Both the position numbers and the translations under genes were made by a program. Shown one piece after another: positions 45,327-53,690 of a DNA stretch of 64,000 nucleotides; positions within the stretch are counted from its first letter, which is position 1; the number at the start of each line of letters is the position of its first letter. A model generated the notes under the pieces. That model did no database searches. It was not told where the DNA came from and was given only the letters and a program-made list of their open reading frames with translations. Source of the DNA: Kluyvera sp047971185. Its GTDB lineage: Bacteria > Pseudomonadota > Gammaproteobacteria > Enterobacterales > Enterobacteriaceae. The stretch is from contig NZ_JBKDZH010000006.1 in the NCBI RefSeq assembly GCF_047971185.1, positions 42,733 through 106,732 on the forward strand, in the 5' to 3' direction.

Positions 45327-45844
45327 GGCTCACCTACCGATGTATGTTTGGTTTCTGATGGTGATTTTAGGCCAGCTTCAACGAAATCAGCCAGCTGCAT
45401 CAGCATTACGCGCAGCGCTTTCGGCATCTGCTCAAGCTCGATGGCATCCATCAGATTTTTGACATAGAGACCCAGCTCCGTATCGCCTTCGATCACCAGC
45501 CGACGCTGGAAAAAGAGCGTATCCGGGTCCTGTTTGCGCGCGGCGATCATCAGGAGATCGCTGGCGTCCGCGCTGAAGCTCACGTCTGCCTGGGCCGCGT
45601 CGCTGACGATAAGGCGTTCATTCTCGACGGAAGTGAACCATTTAAGGCCAATATCGCGCACCTCAATGCTCAACCAACGCCCTTCCAGAAAATCCAGTTC
45701 GCCGTCATTCAGCGCCTGGCGGAACTGCCAGCTTAATACCTGCTGCAGCACCTGGCGTTTAAGCGCGAACGGCGTCATTTTTACCGGAACGCTCATCAAA
45801 GTCGGAGCAACATGAACCAGACGTGAACGCAGTTTATCCAACAC
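45320..45844 (-). CDS. ubiT: SCP2-domain ubiquinone factor UbiT (YhbT)
   Basis: Sterol-carrier-protein-2-domain protein required for oxygen-independent ubiquinone synthesis, the anaerobic counterpart of UbiJ. It has 174 residues. The SCP2 lipid pocket is built from FLEGRWLSIEVRDIGLKWF to DTLFFQRRLVIEGDTELGLYVKNLMDAIE. It is divergent from ubiUV, whose products act with it, across a 219-base gap where Fnr regulation is known in E. coli. Confidence 0.95.
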   Translation of the reverse strand: MLDKLRSRLVHVAPTLMSVPVKMTPFALKRQVLQQVLSWQFRQALNDGELDFLEGRWLSIEVRDIGLKWFTSVENERLIVSDAAQADVSFSADASDLLMIAARKQDPDTLFFQRRLVIEGDTELGLYVKNLMDAIELEQMPKALRVMLMQLADFVEAGLKSPSETKHTSVGEPC

Positions 45845-46063
45845 AAGCTTTACTCCCTGAATGCAATAGTTCCGTTATTTTGCCATATCAGATAAACGAC
45901 ATAGCGGCGTAAATCAACAATTATGTCGTGAGGCAGAGGGATTATTGGCGCAATCAATGCGCTTTTGTCTGCCTCAAATCAAAAATGATTAGCGTTAGGT
46001 TAACTAAAATTCCCATTCATTAACAATAATGCGCCCTGCTGGGCCGCTAACTCAGGAAGAATT
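45845..46063. promoter_or_regulatory. ubiT / ubiUV divergent promoter region
   Basis: 219 bases between divergent ubiT and ubiU. In E. coli this region binds Fnr to induce ubiUV without oxygen. The closest match I see is TTGGCGCAATCAA (45944-45956), one base short of the TTGAT-N4-ATCAA spacing, so I do not claim a site. AGGAAG precedes the ubiU ATG. Confidence 0.4.
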
Positions 46064-47059
46064 ATGGAGTTGCTCTGCCCTGCCGGAAACCTCCCGGCGC
46101 TTAAGGCGGCGATCGAAAACGGCGCCGATGCGGTGTACATCGGGCTGAAGGACGATACCAACGCCCGCCATTTCGCTGGCCTGAACTTTACCGAAAAAAA
46201 ATTGCAGGAAGCGGTCAGCTTTGTGCATCAACATGGCCGTAAGCTGCATATCGCCATTAACACCTTCGCGCGCCCGGACGGCTACGTGCGCTGGCAGCGC
46301 GCGGTGGACATGGCAGCCCAACTGGGCGCCGATGCGCTGATCCTCGCCGACCTCGCCATGCTTGAGTATGCCGCAGAGCGCTACCCGCATATTGAGCGCC
46401 ATGTCTCCGTTCAGGCATCCGCCACCAACGAAGAGGCGATTAATTTCTACCATCGCAATTTTGACGTCGCCCGCGTGGTGCTGCCGCGGGTGCTATCCAT
46501 TCATCAGGTGAAGCAGTTAGCCCGCGTCACGCCGGTGCCGCTGGAAGTGTTCGCCTTTGGTAGCCTGTGTATTATGGCCGAAGGCCGCTGCTATCTCTCT
46601 TCTTACCTGACCGGCGAGTCGCCGAACACCGTCGGCGCCTGCTCTCCGGCGCGCTACGTGCGCTGGCAGCAAACGCCGCAGGGGCTGGAGTCGCGGCTGA
46701 ACGAAGTGCTGATCGACCGCTATCAGGACGGAGAAAACGCCGGCTATCCGACGCTGTGTAAAGGGCGCTATCTGGTCGACGGCGAACGCTATCACGCGCT
46801 GGAAGAACCCACCAGCCTCAACACGCTGGAGCTGCTGCCGGAGCTGCTGGCCGCCAACATCGCCTCGGTGAAAATCGAAGGTCGCCAGCGTAGCCCGGCG
46901 TACGTCAGCCAGGTGGCGAAAGTCTGGCGTCAGGCCATCGACCGCTGCATGGCGGATCCGCAAAACTTCGTCCCGCAGGCCGCGTGGATGGACACTCTCG
47001 GTTCGATGTCCGAAGGTACTCAAACCACCCTCGGCGCGTATCACCGTAAATGGCAGTAG
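46064..47059 (+). CDS. ubiU: Ubiquinone hydroxylation protein UbiU
   Basis: U32-peptidase-family [4Fe-4S] protein, partner of UbiV in O2-independent hydroxylation during ubiquinone synthesis. It has 331 residues. The four cluster cysteines sit at 169, 176, 193 and 232 (SLCIMAEGRC, GACSPARY, TLCKGRYL), the same positions as in E. coli. Overlap or close spacing with ubiV (8 bases apart) indicates one operon. Confidence 0.97.
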   Translation: MELLCPAGNLPALKAAIENGADAVYIGLKDDTNARHFAGLNFTEKKLQEAVSFVHQHGRKLHIAINTFARPDGYVRWQRAVDMAAQLGADALILADLAMLEYAAERYPHIERHVSVQASATNEEAINFYHRNFDVARVVLPRVLSIHQVKQLARVTPVPLEVFAFGSLCIMAEGRCYLSSYLTGESPNTVGACSPARYVRWQQTPQGLESRLNEVLIDRYQDGENAGYPTLCKGRYLVDGERYHALEEPTSLNTLELLPELLAANIASVKIEGRQRSPAYVSQVAKVWRQAIDRCMADPQNFVPQAAWMDTLGSMSEGTQTTLGAYHRKWQ

Positions 47060-47067
47060 GAATTCCC

Positions 47068-47946
47068 ATGAAATATTCATTAGGGCCGGTGCTTTACTAC
47101 TGGTCAAAAGAGACGCTGGAAGAGTTCTACCAGCAGGCCGCCGCCAGCAGCGCCGACACCATCTATCTGGGCGAAGCGGTGTGCAGCAAGCGCCGCGCCA
47201 CCAAAGTGGGCGACTGGCTGGAGATGGCGAAAACGCTGGCCGCTAGCGGTAAGCAGGTGGTGCTGTCCACCCTCGCGCTGGTGCAGGCGTCGTCCGAGCT
47301 CGGCGAGCTTAAGCGCTATGTCGAAAACGGTGACTTTCTGGTTGAAGCCAGCGATCTTGGGGTCGTGAACCTGTGCGCCGAGCGCAAGCTGCCGTTCGTC
47401 GCCGGCCACGCGCTGAACTGCTATAACGCCGTGACCCTGCGCCTGCTGCAAAAGCAGGGCATGACGCGCTGGTGTATGCCGGTGGAGCTGTCCCGCGACT
47501 GGCTGGTGAACCTGCTGAACCAGTGCGAGGAGCTCGGCATCCGCGATAAGTTTGAGGTTGAAGTGTTGAGCTACGGCCATCTGCCGCTGGCCTACTCCGC
47601 CCGCTGCTTTACCGCGCGTTCGGAAGATAAGCCCAAGGACGAATGCGAAACCTGCTGCATCAAATACCCGAACGGGCGCAGCATGCTGTCGCAGGAGAAC
47701 CAGCAGGTATTCGTGCTCAACGGCATCCAGACCATGAGCGGCTATGTCTACAACCTCGGCAACGAGCTCGCCTCCATGCACGGTCTGGTAGATATGGTGC
47801 GCCTGTCGCCGATGGGGAATGAGACTTTCGCGATGCTCGACGCCTTCCGCGCCAACGAGAACGGCGGCGCGCCGCTGCCGTTGACGGCCAACAGCGATTG
47901 TAACGGTTACTGGAAGCGTCTGGCGGGGCTGGAACTGCAGGCCTGA
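47068..47946 (+). CDS. ubiV: Ubiquinone hydroxylation protein UbiV
   Basis: Second U32 family [4Fe-4S] protein of the anaerobic ubiquinone pathway; forms a heterodimer with UbiU. It has 292 residues from MKYSLGPVLYY; an in-frame ATG six codons upstream is less likely. Cluster cysteines at 39, 180, 193 and 197 (LGEAVCSKR, SARCFTAR, DECETCCIKY) match E. coli. Confidence 0.97.
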   Translation: MKYSLGPVLYYWSKETLEEFYQQAAASSADTIYLGEAVCSKRRATKVGDWLEMAKTLAASGKQVVLSTLALVQASSELGELKRYVENGDFLVEASDLGVVNLCAERKLPFVAGHALNCYNAVTLRLLQKQGMTRWCMPVELSRDWLVNLLNQCEELGIRDKFEVEVLSYGHLPLAYSARCFTARSEDKPKDECETCCIKYPNGRSMLSQENQQVFVLNGIQTMSGYVYNLGNELASMHGLVDMVRLSPMGNETFAMLDAFRANENGGAPLPLTANSDCNGYWKRLAGLELQA

Positions 47947-48080
47947 TAAAACCGCTCACTTTGTTAACAACAGTGGTCAGATTTTAATGCATTATTAAAG
48001 ATGCAGCTTTTCTGGCCGGGCGCGCCCGGCGGGAACAAGACCTTCAATCTGATGACTATGCTGTAGCAAAGTGAGCCTTT

Positions 48081-49088
48081 ATGACTGACAAAACCGTTGC
48101 ATTCTCGGTGCTCGATCTGGCGCCGATCCCCCAGGGTTCCTCCGCGCGAGAAGCCTTCTCCCATTCGCTCGATCTCGCCCAGCTCGCTGAACAGCGCGGC
48201 TACCATCGCTATTGGCTGGCAGAGCACCACAATATGGTCGGCATCGCCAGCGCGGCAACCTCCGTGCTGATTGGCTATCTGGCCGCCAACACCACTACGC
48301 TGCGTCTGGGATCCGGCGGCGTGATGCTGCCGAACCACTCACCGCTGGTGATCGCCGAGCAGTTCGGCACGCTCAACACGCTGTATCCCGGGCGCATCGA
48401 TCTCGGCCTTGGCCGAGCGCCAGGGAGCGATCAGCCGACCATGCGCGCACTGCGTCGCCATATGAGCGGCGATATCGATAACTTCCCGCGTGACGTAGCG
48501 GAGCTGGTGGACTGGTTTGACGCGGTCGATCCTGACCCGCAGGTGCGCCCGGTGCCGGGCTACGGCGAAAAGATTCCGGTGTGGCTGCTCGGTTCCAGCC
48601 TGTACGGCGCGCAGCTTGCCGCCCAGCTTGGCCTGCCGTTCGCCTTCGCCTCACACTTCGCCCCGGATATGCTGTTCCAGGCGCTGCATCTCTACCGGAC
48701 GAACTTCAAGCCGTCGGCACGGCTCGAGAAACCATACGCGATGGTGTGCATCAATATTATTGCCGCCGACAGCAACCGCGACGCGGAGTTTCTCTTCACC
48801 TCCATGCAGCAGGCATTCACTAAGCTGCGCCGCGGCGAGACGGGCCAGTTGCCGCCTCCGGTTCAGCAGATAGAGCACTTCTGGACGCCGTCGGAAAAAT
48901 ACGGCGTTGACCAGGCGCTGCGCATGTCGCTGGTGGGTGATAAAGCGAAGGTTCGCCACGGGCTGGAGTCGATTCTGCGTGAAACTCAGGCCGATGAGAT
49001 TATGGTCAACGGGCAGATTTTCGATCACCAGGCGCGGCTGCATTCATTTGATTTGGCGATGGATGTGAAGCAGGAATTGTTGGGGTAG
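48081..49088 (+). CDS. yhbW: Luciferase-like monooxygenase YhbW
   Basis: Bacterial-luciferase-like flavin monooxygenase family (MsnO8-type), 335 residues, single TIM-barrel domain. Marks: FSVLDLAPIPQGSSA at the start, YHRYWLAEHHNMVGIASA near 45, LRLGSGGVMLPNHSPL near 75 and RIDLGLGRAPGSDQ near 102. Substrate unknown. It is the last gene before the malonate island, with its 3' end 113 bases from the left direct repeat. Confidence 0.93.
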   Translation: MTDKTVAFSVLDLAPIPQGSSAREAFSHSLDLAQLAEQRGYHRYWLAEHHNMVGIASAATSVLIGYLAANTTTLRLGSGGVMLPNHSPLVIAEQFGTLNTLYPGRIDLGLGRAPGSDQPTMRALRRHMSGDIDNFPRDVAELVDWFDAVDPDPQVRPVPGYGEKIPVWLLGSSLYGAQLAAQLGLPFAFASHFAPDMLFQALHLYRTNFKPSARLEKPYAMVCINIIAADSNRDAEFLFTSMQQAFTKLRRGETGQLPPPVQQIEHFWTPSEKYGVDQALRMSLVGDKAKVRHGLESILRETQADEIMVNGQIFDHQARLHSFDLAMDVKQELLG

Positions 49089-49100
49089 TGCGGTTTATTT

Positions 49101-49193
49101 CCCCTCACCCCGGCCCTCTCCCCAAAGGGGCGAGGGGGAAAACCGCTCCGAACGGTCCCCTCTCCCCCACGGGGAGAGGGTTAGGGTGAGGGG
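49101..49193. repeat. Nested intergenic palindromic repeat
   Basis: CCCCTCACCC (49101-49110) pairs with GGGTGAGGGG (49184-49193). Inside, CCCTCTCCCC (49158-49167) pairs perfectly with GGGGAGAGGG (49171-49180) over a CAC loop, and CCCCAAAGGGG makes a small hairpin. This is a common type of dispersed palindrome in enterobacteria. Before the insertion it would have lain between the convergent yhbW and mtr. Confidence 0.85.
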
Positions 49194-49201
49194 GAGAACG
49201 C

Positions 49202-49241
49202 CTTACTGGTAAACCGGTAATAAATTAAAGCTCGACAGCAC
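49202..49241. repeat. Left 40-bp direct repeat (copy of mtr 3' end)
   Basis: A perfect 40-base copy of 60438-60477: starts CTTACTGGTAAACCGGTAAT and ends AGCTCGACAGCAC. Read on the minus strand it codes the last 12 residues of Mtr (VLSSFNLLPVYQ) and the stop codon. Here it is detached from any mtr gene. Confidence 0.97.
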
Positions 49242-49420
49242 CACGCAATGGCACTTTCTTTTGCAACCAAAAGAATAATTTGTGACCTACCTCATTCTGA
49301 TTTTACTATTTTCCACCACTGATAACGTTCAGCGTTATTACGTTACCTCGAGCGTAATTGTCCCTCTAAATTAACGGTGATATTTTCCCTCTGCCTTAAT
49401 TCACGCGGAAGGAAATCATC
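49242..49420 (+). promoter_or_regulatory. Leader of the malonate operon with two inverted repeats
   Basis: The gap between yhbW and mdcB holds the palindromic repeat, the left direct repeat and then this AT-rich leader. It has ATAACG-N5-CGTTAT (49322-49338) and ATTACG-N10-CGTAAT (49337-49358) back to back, with Dam-like symmetry typical of LysR or repressor sites. They lie 63-99 bases before the mdcB ATG. They are candidate sites for the LysR regulator at the other end of the island (inference). Confidence 0.5.
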
Positions 49421-50299
49421 ATGAGCGCTGCAAAATGGATCGGCGAATGTGTATTAAAGGCCATTTTAATGGAGGCGTGTACCTGGCCCAAACCTGGGCT
49501 GGTCACCCCCATTTCACAGGGCGCGCACGCGGATATGGATATCTGGCTTTTTATGACCAGTTCCACAGCGATAGCCCCCTGCTTTTACCGCTGCGCGCAA
49601 CTCGGAGAAGACCATCAAGGCTCCCCGCAGTCGCTGCTACAGGCGCTTCGCGTAACCGGTATTCACTACGAAAAAAGGTTATTACAGAGCACGAATCAGG
49701 TGAACACCCAGCGCGGTATTTTATTTGCGGGTTCTTTGCTTGCCGCAGCTGCCGGGCGGCTACATAGCCGTCGCGACGTCATGACTTACGACACCCTCAG
49801 CCACAGCGTTAAAGCTATCTGTCAGGATCTGTGCCGTCGCGATTTTTCTGCGCTTGACCTGCGCCCCCCGCAGACTTACGGCGAAAAATTGTATCTCAGT
49901 CATGGTATCACCGGCGTTCGTGGCGAGGCGGAGAACGGTTTTCCGCTGGTCTGCAATATCGGTCTTCCCGCGCTACATCAGGCACTGGAGGCTGGGCTTA
50001 GCTGGCGCGAGGCTCTGGTAGATACCTTGCTTTCACTGATGGCGCAGTGCGATGACACCACCGTACTGTCGCGCGGCGGTTTTGCCGCATTGGCGGAAAT
50101 AAAATCTCGCGCTGGCCATCTGGTTGCCCTCGGAGGCATGCGCCACCCGGATATCGACAAGGCGCTCGGCGACTTTAATGCCTGGTGTCTGGCGCAATGG
50201 GTCAGTCCCGGCGGTTCTGCCGACTTACTGGCGCTATGCCTTGCAATGTATTTTCTGTGCCACCCATCAGATGGAGAAATCATTAAGGAAACAATATGA
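49421..50299 (+). CDS. mdcB: Triphosphoribosyl-dephospho-CoA synthase (MdcB/CitG family)
   Basis: Makes 2'-(5''-triphosphoribosyl)-3'-dephospho-CoA from ATP and dephospho-CoA, precursor of the prosthetic group of the malonate decarboxylase carrier protein. It has 292 residues. CitG-family motifs: EACTWPKPGLVTPISQGAHADM near 18, LYLSHGITGVRGEAENGFP near 165, and QCDDTTVLSRGG near 210. AAGGAAA is the ribosome site. It is the first gene of the operon and corresponds in position to madG of Malonomonas rubra. The stop overlaps the next small gene (ATGA). Confidence 0.92.
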   Translation: MSAAKWIGECVLKAILMEACTWPKPGLVTPISQGAHADMDIWLFMTSSTAIAPCFYRCAQLGEDHQGSPQSLLQALRVTGIHYEKRLLQSTNQVNTQRGILFAGSLLAAAAGRLHSRRDVMTYDTLSHSVKAICQDLCRRDFSALDLRPPQTYGEKLYLSHGITGVRGEAENGFPLVCNIGLPALHQALEAGLSWREALVDTLLSLMAQCDDTTVLSRGGFAALAEIKSRAGHLVALGGMRHPDIDKALGDFNAWCLAQWVSPGGSADLLALCLAMYFLCHPSDGEIIKETI

Positions 50300-50418
50300 G
50301 TATCTATTTATACACGCTATTAACTTATGGCCTGACGATCGTTATTTCATTTGCCGTAGTCGGCATTATTGTTGGCGTCAATAAGATGATGAATAAATTA
50401 AATATCACTGACGATTAA
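50296..50418 (+). CDS. 40-residue membrane peptide, possible minimal gamma-like subunit of the Na+ pump
   Basis: A 40-codon gene missed by ordinary length cut-offs. It starts inside the mdcB stop (ATGA), with AAGGAAAC as ribosome site, and ends 39 bases before madB. The product starts MSIYLYTLLTYGLTIVISF, has one hydrophobic helix (about 5-29) containing GxxxG-like spacing, then VNKMMNKLNITDD. Na+-pumping decarboxylases carry small one-helix gamma/delta or epsilon subunits (OadG, MmdD, MmdE) that help assembly. Position beside madB suggests a similar role here (inference); sequence resemblance to OadG is only in topology. Confidence 0.7.
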   Translation: MSIYLYTLLTYGLTIVISFAVVGIIVGVNKMMNKLNITDD

Positions 50419-50457
50419 TTCGTAGAAATCATTTTATCGCCATCAGGAATATAATAT

Positions 50458-51666
50458 ATGGATATCTTTGTTAAGCTCTTTTCGGGCATAGGCACCTTTT
50501 TTACCGAAGACCCTAAAATAGCTATTGCGCGTTTGTTATTAATTATCCTCGGGTTCGTCCTGGCCTGGATGGGCTTTCGCCGCAAGCTTGAACCGCTGAT
50601 TATGGTGCCAATGGGGCTGGGAATGATCGCCGTCAACGCTGGCGTACTCTTTCTTGCCGGCGGCCAAACCGGCACGCTAATCCTCGACCCGATGGTCAGC
50701 GACCCGGTAGAACTCGTCAACCTGATGCAGATTAACTTCCTGCAGCCGGTCTACAACTTCACCTTCAGTAACGGTCTTATCGCCTGTATCGTCTTTTTCG
50801 GCATCGGCGCAATGAGCGATATTAGCTTTATTCTGCTTCGTCCTTGGGCCAGCATCATCGTCGCTCTGTTCGCCGAAGCGGGCACCTTTGCCGCGCTCCT
50901 GCTGGGTATTGAAGTGTTTGGTTTACCTGCCAACGAAGCCGCCTCTATCGCTACCATCGGCGGCGCAGACGGCCCAATGGTGTTGTTTGCCTCGCTGATC
51001 CTTGCGCCGAATCTGTTCGTTCCAATCGCGATTATCGCCTACCTGTATCTGAGCCTGACCTACGCCGGTTACCCCTACCTGGTGCGTCTACTGGTGCCTA
51101 AGAAGTACCGCGGCATGGAGGTGGAGATTGAATATCCGACCGTGTCAAAGAAGGCCAAATTTATCTTCACCATTTGCGCCTGCCTGCTGCTGTGCCTGCT
51201 ATTACCCGTCGCCGCACCGCTGATCCTCTCCTTCTTCCTTGGCATCGCCATTAAAGAAGCGGAAATCGAGCCGTTCCAGCAGCTTCTGGAATCAACCATG
51301 ACCTACATGGCGACGCTGTTCCTCGGCCTGCTGCTCGGCACCCTCTGCGAAGCGCAAACCATCCTCGCTCCCAAGGTCGGCATCATCCTGATTCTGGGGA
51401 TTGGCGCACTGGCTATCTCCGCTGTGGGCGCGTTACTCGGCGGCTGGTTTATCTGGTTTATCTCGAAAGGTTGCTATAACCCGGCGATTGGCATCGCGGG
51501 CGTCTCCTGCCTGCCGACGACCGCCAAGATAGCTCAGAAAGAGGTGAGCCATGAAAACCCGTACGCCATCGTTCTGCCGTTAGCGATGGGAGCAGGCGTC
51601 AGTGGCCTGATTGTGTCGGCCATCGCTACCGGGATCTTTATTTCCACGCTGTTCCTGCTGAAATAA
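50458..51666 (+). CDS. madB: Na+-translocating carboxybiotin decarboxylase MadB
   Basis: Integral membrane subunit of the OadB/MmdB/GcdB family. It decarboxylates carboxybiotin on MadF and couples this to Na+ export. It has 402 residues with about nine or more hydrophobic segments. The two key family signatures are intact: TIGGADGPMVLF with Asp171, the sodium/proton-relay aspartate of OadB, and NPAIGIAGVSCLP (341-353) with the conserved Asn, Gly and Ser of helix VIII. FGIGAMSDISFIL near 115 is also typical. AGGAAT precedes the ATG. It is the defining gene of a biotin-dependent system; soluble Mdc enzymes lack it. Confidence 0.95.
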   Translation: MDIFVKLFSGIGTFFTEDPKIAIARLLLIILGFVLAWMGFRRKLEPLIMVPMGLGMIAVNAGVLFLAGGQTGTLILDPMVSDPVELVNLMQINFLQPVYNFTFSNGLIACIVFFGIGAMSDISFILLRPWASIIVALFAEAGTFAALLLGIEVFGLPANEAASIATIGGADGPMVLFASLILAPNLFVPIAIIAYLYLSLTYAGYPYLVRLLVPKKYRGMEVEIEYPTVSKKAKFIFTICACLLLCLLLPVAAPLILSFFLGIAIKEAEIEPFQQLLESTMTYMATLFLGLLLGTLCEAQTILAPKVGIILILGIGALAISAVGALLGGWFIWFISKGCYNPAIGIAGVSCLPTTAKIAQKEVSHENPYAIVLPLAMGAGVSGLIVSAIATGIFISTLFLLK

Positions 51667-51678
51667 TGGAGTCATCAC

Positions 51679-53346
51679 ATGCTTAACGAGCACAACTGGC
51701 ATCAACTAAAGGACGATACGCAGCAGCGACTTAGCCTGCTTGCGCCGTACATCCATGATGGAAAAATTATCGACGTGAAAGATACCGTCGCCGCGCTGGA
51801 AGCGGTTATTCGAAGCTACGATCGCGTCAATATTGAAGGCAATAACCAGAAACAGGCTGACTTTCTCGCCGAATGTCTGTGCAAAGTCGACCCGCAGAAG
51901 ATCTCAGGTCTGCACATGGTGCAGTCTTCAGTGCCGCTCAGTTCGCATCTCGATCTCTTTGAAAAGGGTATCGCCGAGAAGCTTGATTTCGCCTATGCAG
52001 GACCACAGGACGGCCGTCTGGCGCAATTAATCCAGGCGGGCAAAATCAAGCTAGGCGCGATCCACACCTACCTTGAGCTGTTCAGCCGCTACTTTGTTGA
52101 TTTAACTCCGCGAGTCTCGCTGATTACCGCCTTCGAGGCCGATCGGGACGGCAACCTCTACACCGGTTTTAACACTGAAGATACCCCGGTTATTGCCGAG
52201 GCGACACATTTCCGTCAGGGCATTGTCATCGCGCAGGTCAATAAGATCGTCGATAAAGTCCCGCGCGTAGATATTCCCGGCGACTGGGTAAATGCGGTGA
52301 TTGAAGCGCCGCGTCCGTTCTACGTCGAGCCGTTGTTTACCCGCGACCCCGCGCTGATTACCGACACTCACGTGCTGATGGCGATGATGGCGCTGAAAGG
52401 TATTTATGCCGAATACGGCGTTGAGCGCATTAACCACGGTATTGGGTTCTTCACTGCCGCTATTGAACTCCTGCTGCCAACCTACGGCGAAGAGCTAGGG
52501 CTGAAGGGCAAGGTCTGTACCCATATGGTGCTCAACCCGCACCCGACGCTGATCCCGGCAATTGAGAGCGGCTGGGTGCAGTCGGTGCACTGCTTTGGCG
52601 GTGAACTGGGGATGGAGAAATATGTCGCCGAACGCCCGGACGTCTTCTACATCGGCCAGGACGGCACGTTGCGTTCTAACCGCGCCTTCGCCCAGGCCGC
52701 TGGCCACTACGCGCTGGATATGTTTATCGGCGGAACCTTGCAGCTTGATAAATACGGCAACAGCAGCACCGCCACCGCTAGCCGCGTTTCCGGCTTCGGC
52801 GGCGCACCAAATATGGGCTGCGATGCCAAAGGCCGTCGCCATGCAACCGCATCCTGGCTGAAGTGCGGCGAGGAGTTCAACGCCACACAGCAGCAGCTGA
52901 TCGGCGATATGCCGCGCGGCAAACGGCTGGTGGTACAGATGCAGGAGACCTTCCGCGAGAAGCGTCAACCGGCCTTCGTTGACAAGCTGGATGCCTGGCA
53001 ACTGGCAGAAAAAGCCGGCCTCGCTCTGCCGCCGGTCATGGTCTACGCCGATGACGTCACCCATGTATTAACGGAAGAAGGCATTGCTTACCTCCACCGC
53101 TGCGAGGGGCTGGAGCAACGCATGGCCGCGATTCGCGCCGTCGCGGGCTACACCGAAATCGGCCTGGCCGCAGACCCTGCACAAACTCAGGCGTTACGTG
53201 ATGCCGGTATTGTGAAAACCCCGGAAGACCTGGGCATCGACCGTCGCCGCGCCAACCGTCAGATGCTGGCGGCGAAGAGTATTCGTGATTTAGTCGACTG
53301 GTCCGGCGGACTGTACAACCCGCCTGCACGCTTTCGCAACTGGTAA
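51679..53346 (+). CDS. madA: Malonate decarboxylase alpha subunit MadA (acetyl-ACP:malonate transferase)
   Basis: Exchanges acetyl for malonyl on the acyl carrier protein, giving malonyl-S-ACP and acetate. It has 555 residues of the MdcA/MadA family, a CitF-like CoA-transferase fold in two halves. Recognisable blocks: YDRVNIEGNNQKQADFLAECL near 49, LHTVQSSVPLSSHLDLFEKGI-like segment near 77, GGTLQLDKYGNSSTATASRVSGFGGAPNMGCDAKGRRHAT near 353. It starts 12 bases after madB and is followed by madE after 11. Confidence 0.94.
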   Translation: MLNEHNWHQLKDDTQQRLSLLAPYIHDGKIIDVKDTVAALEAVIRSYDRVNIEGNNQKQADFLAECLCKVDPQKISGLHMVQSSVPLSSHLDLFEKGIAEKLDFAYAGPQDGRLAQLIQAGKIKLGAIHTYLELFSRYFVDLTPRVSLITAFEADRDGNLYTGFNTEDTPVIAEATHFRQGIVIAQVNKIVDKVPRVDIPGDWVNAVIEAPRPFYVEPLFTRDPALITDTHVLMAMMALKGIYAEYGVERINHGIGFFTAAIELLLPTYGEELGLKGKVCTHMVLNPHPTLIPAIESGWVQSVHCFGGELGMEKYVAERPDVFYIGQDGTLRSNRAFAQAAGHYALDMFIGGTLQLDKYGNSSTATASRVSGFGGAPNMGCDAKGRRHATASWLKCGEEFNATQQQLIGDMPRGKRLVVQMQETFREKRQPAFVDKLDAWQLAEKAGLALPPVMVYADDVTHVLTEEGIAYLHRCEGLEQRMAAIRAVAGYTEIGLAADPAQTQALRDAGIVKTPEDLGIDRRRANRQMLAAKSIRDLVDWSGGLYNPPARFRNW

Positions 53347-53357
53347 GGGAAAAAGAG

Positions 53358-53690
53358 ATGGCTCTACATCAAATATCACATCATTTCAGCGGCAATGGCG
53401 CACGCGCTGCGCTGCCCAAAAGCGTGCACTGCGGCATTGTCGGCTCCGGCGACCTTGAGGTTCTGCTGGAGCCTCAGACACTGGAAGGCGGTATCGCAAT
53501 CAACATCTGTACCCCGGTCACTGGCTTCGATGCTATCTGGGAAATCGTCCTCACCCGTTTCCTTGGGAACGGTCCATTTGGCGATATGCAGGTCAGCATT
53601 AACGACAATAACGCCACGCCGGCGGTAGTGGCTCTGAGACTTCAGCAGGCATTACAACAGGCGATGCCGGGAGAAAATCATCATGAGTGA
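53358..53690 (+). CDS. madE: Malonate decarboxylase acyl carrier protein MadE
   Basis: Small carrier protein (delta subunit, MdcC/MadE family), 110 residues. It bears the 2'-(5''-phosphoribosyl)-3'-dephospho-CoA arm, attached by phosphodiester to a serine; the conserved site is Ser30 in CGIVGSGDLEVLLEP. The arm thiol carries acetyl, then malonyl. MdcB and MdcG, encoded in the same operon, make and attach it. It overlaps madC by eight bases. Confidence 0.94.
   Translation: MALHQISHHFSGNGARAALPKSVHCGIVGSGDLEVLLEPQTLEGGIAINICTPVTGFDAIWEIVLTRFLGNGPFGDMQVSINDNNATPAVVALRLQQALQQAMPGENHHE

Noticed and set aside
45944..45956. TTGGCGCAATCAA as an Fnr site before ubiU
   Set aside because: Half-site spacing is one base too short and the left half is poor; regulation is known in E. 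coli but the site cannot be placed here by eye.
49101..49193. Palindromic repeat as part of the mobile island
   Set aside because: It lies outside the left direct repeat and is a common dispersed enterobacterial palindrome, so it belongs to the ancestral yhbW-mtr gap.
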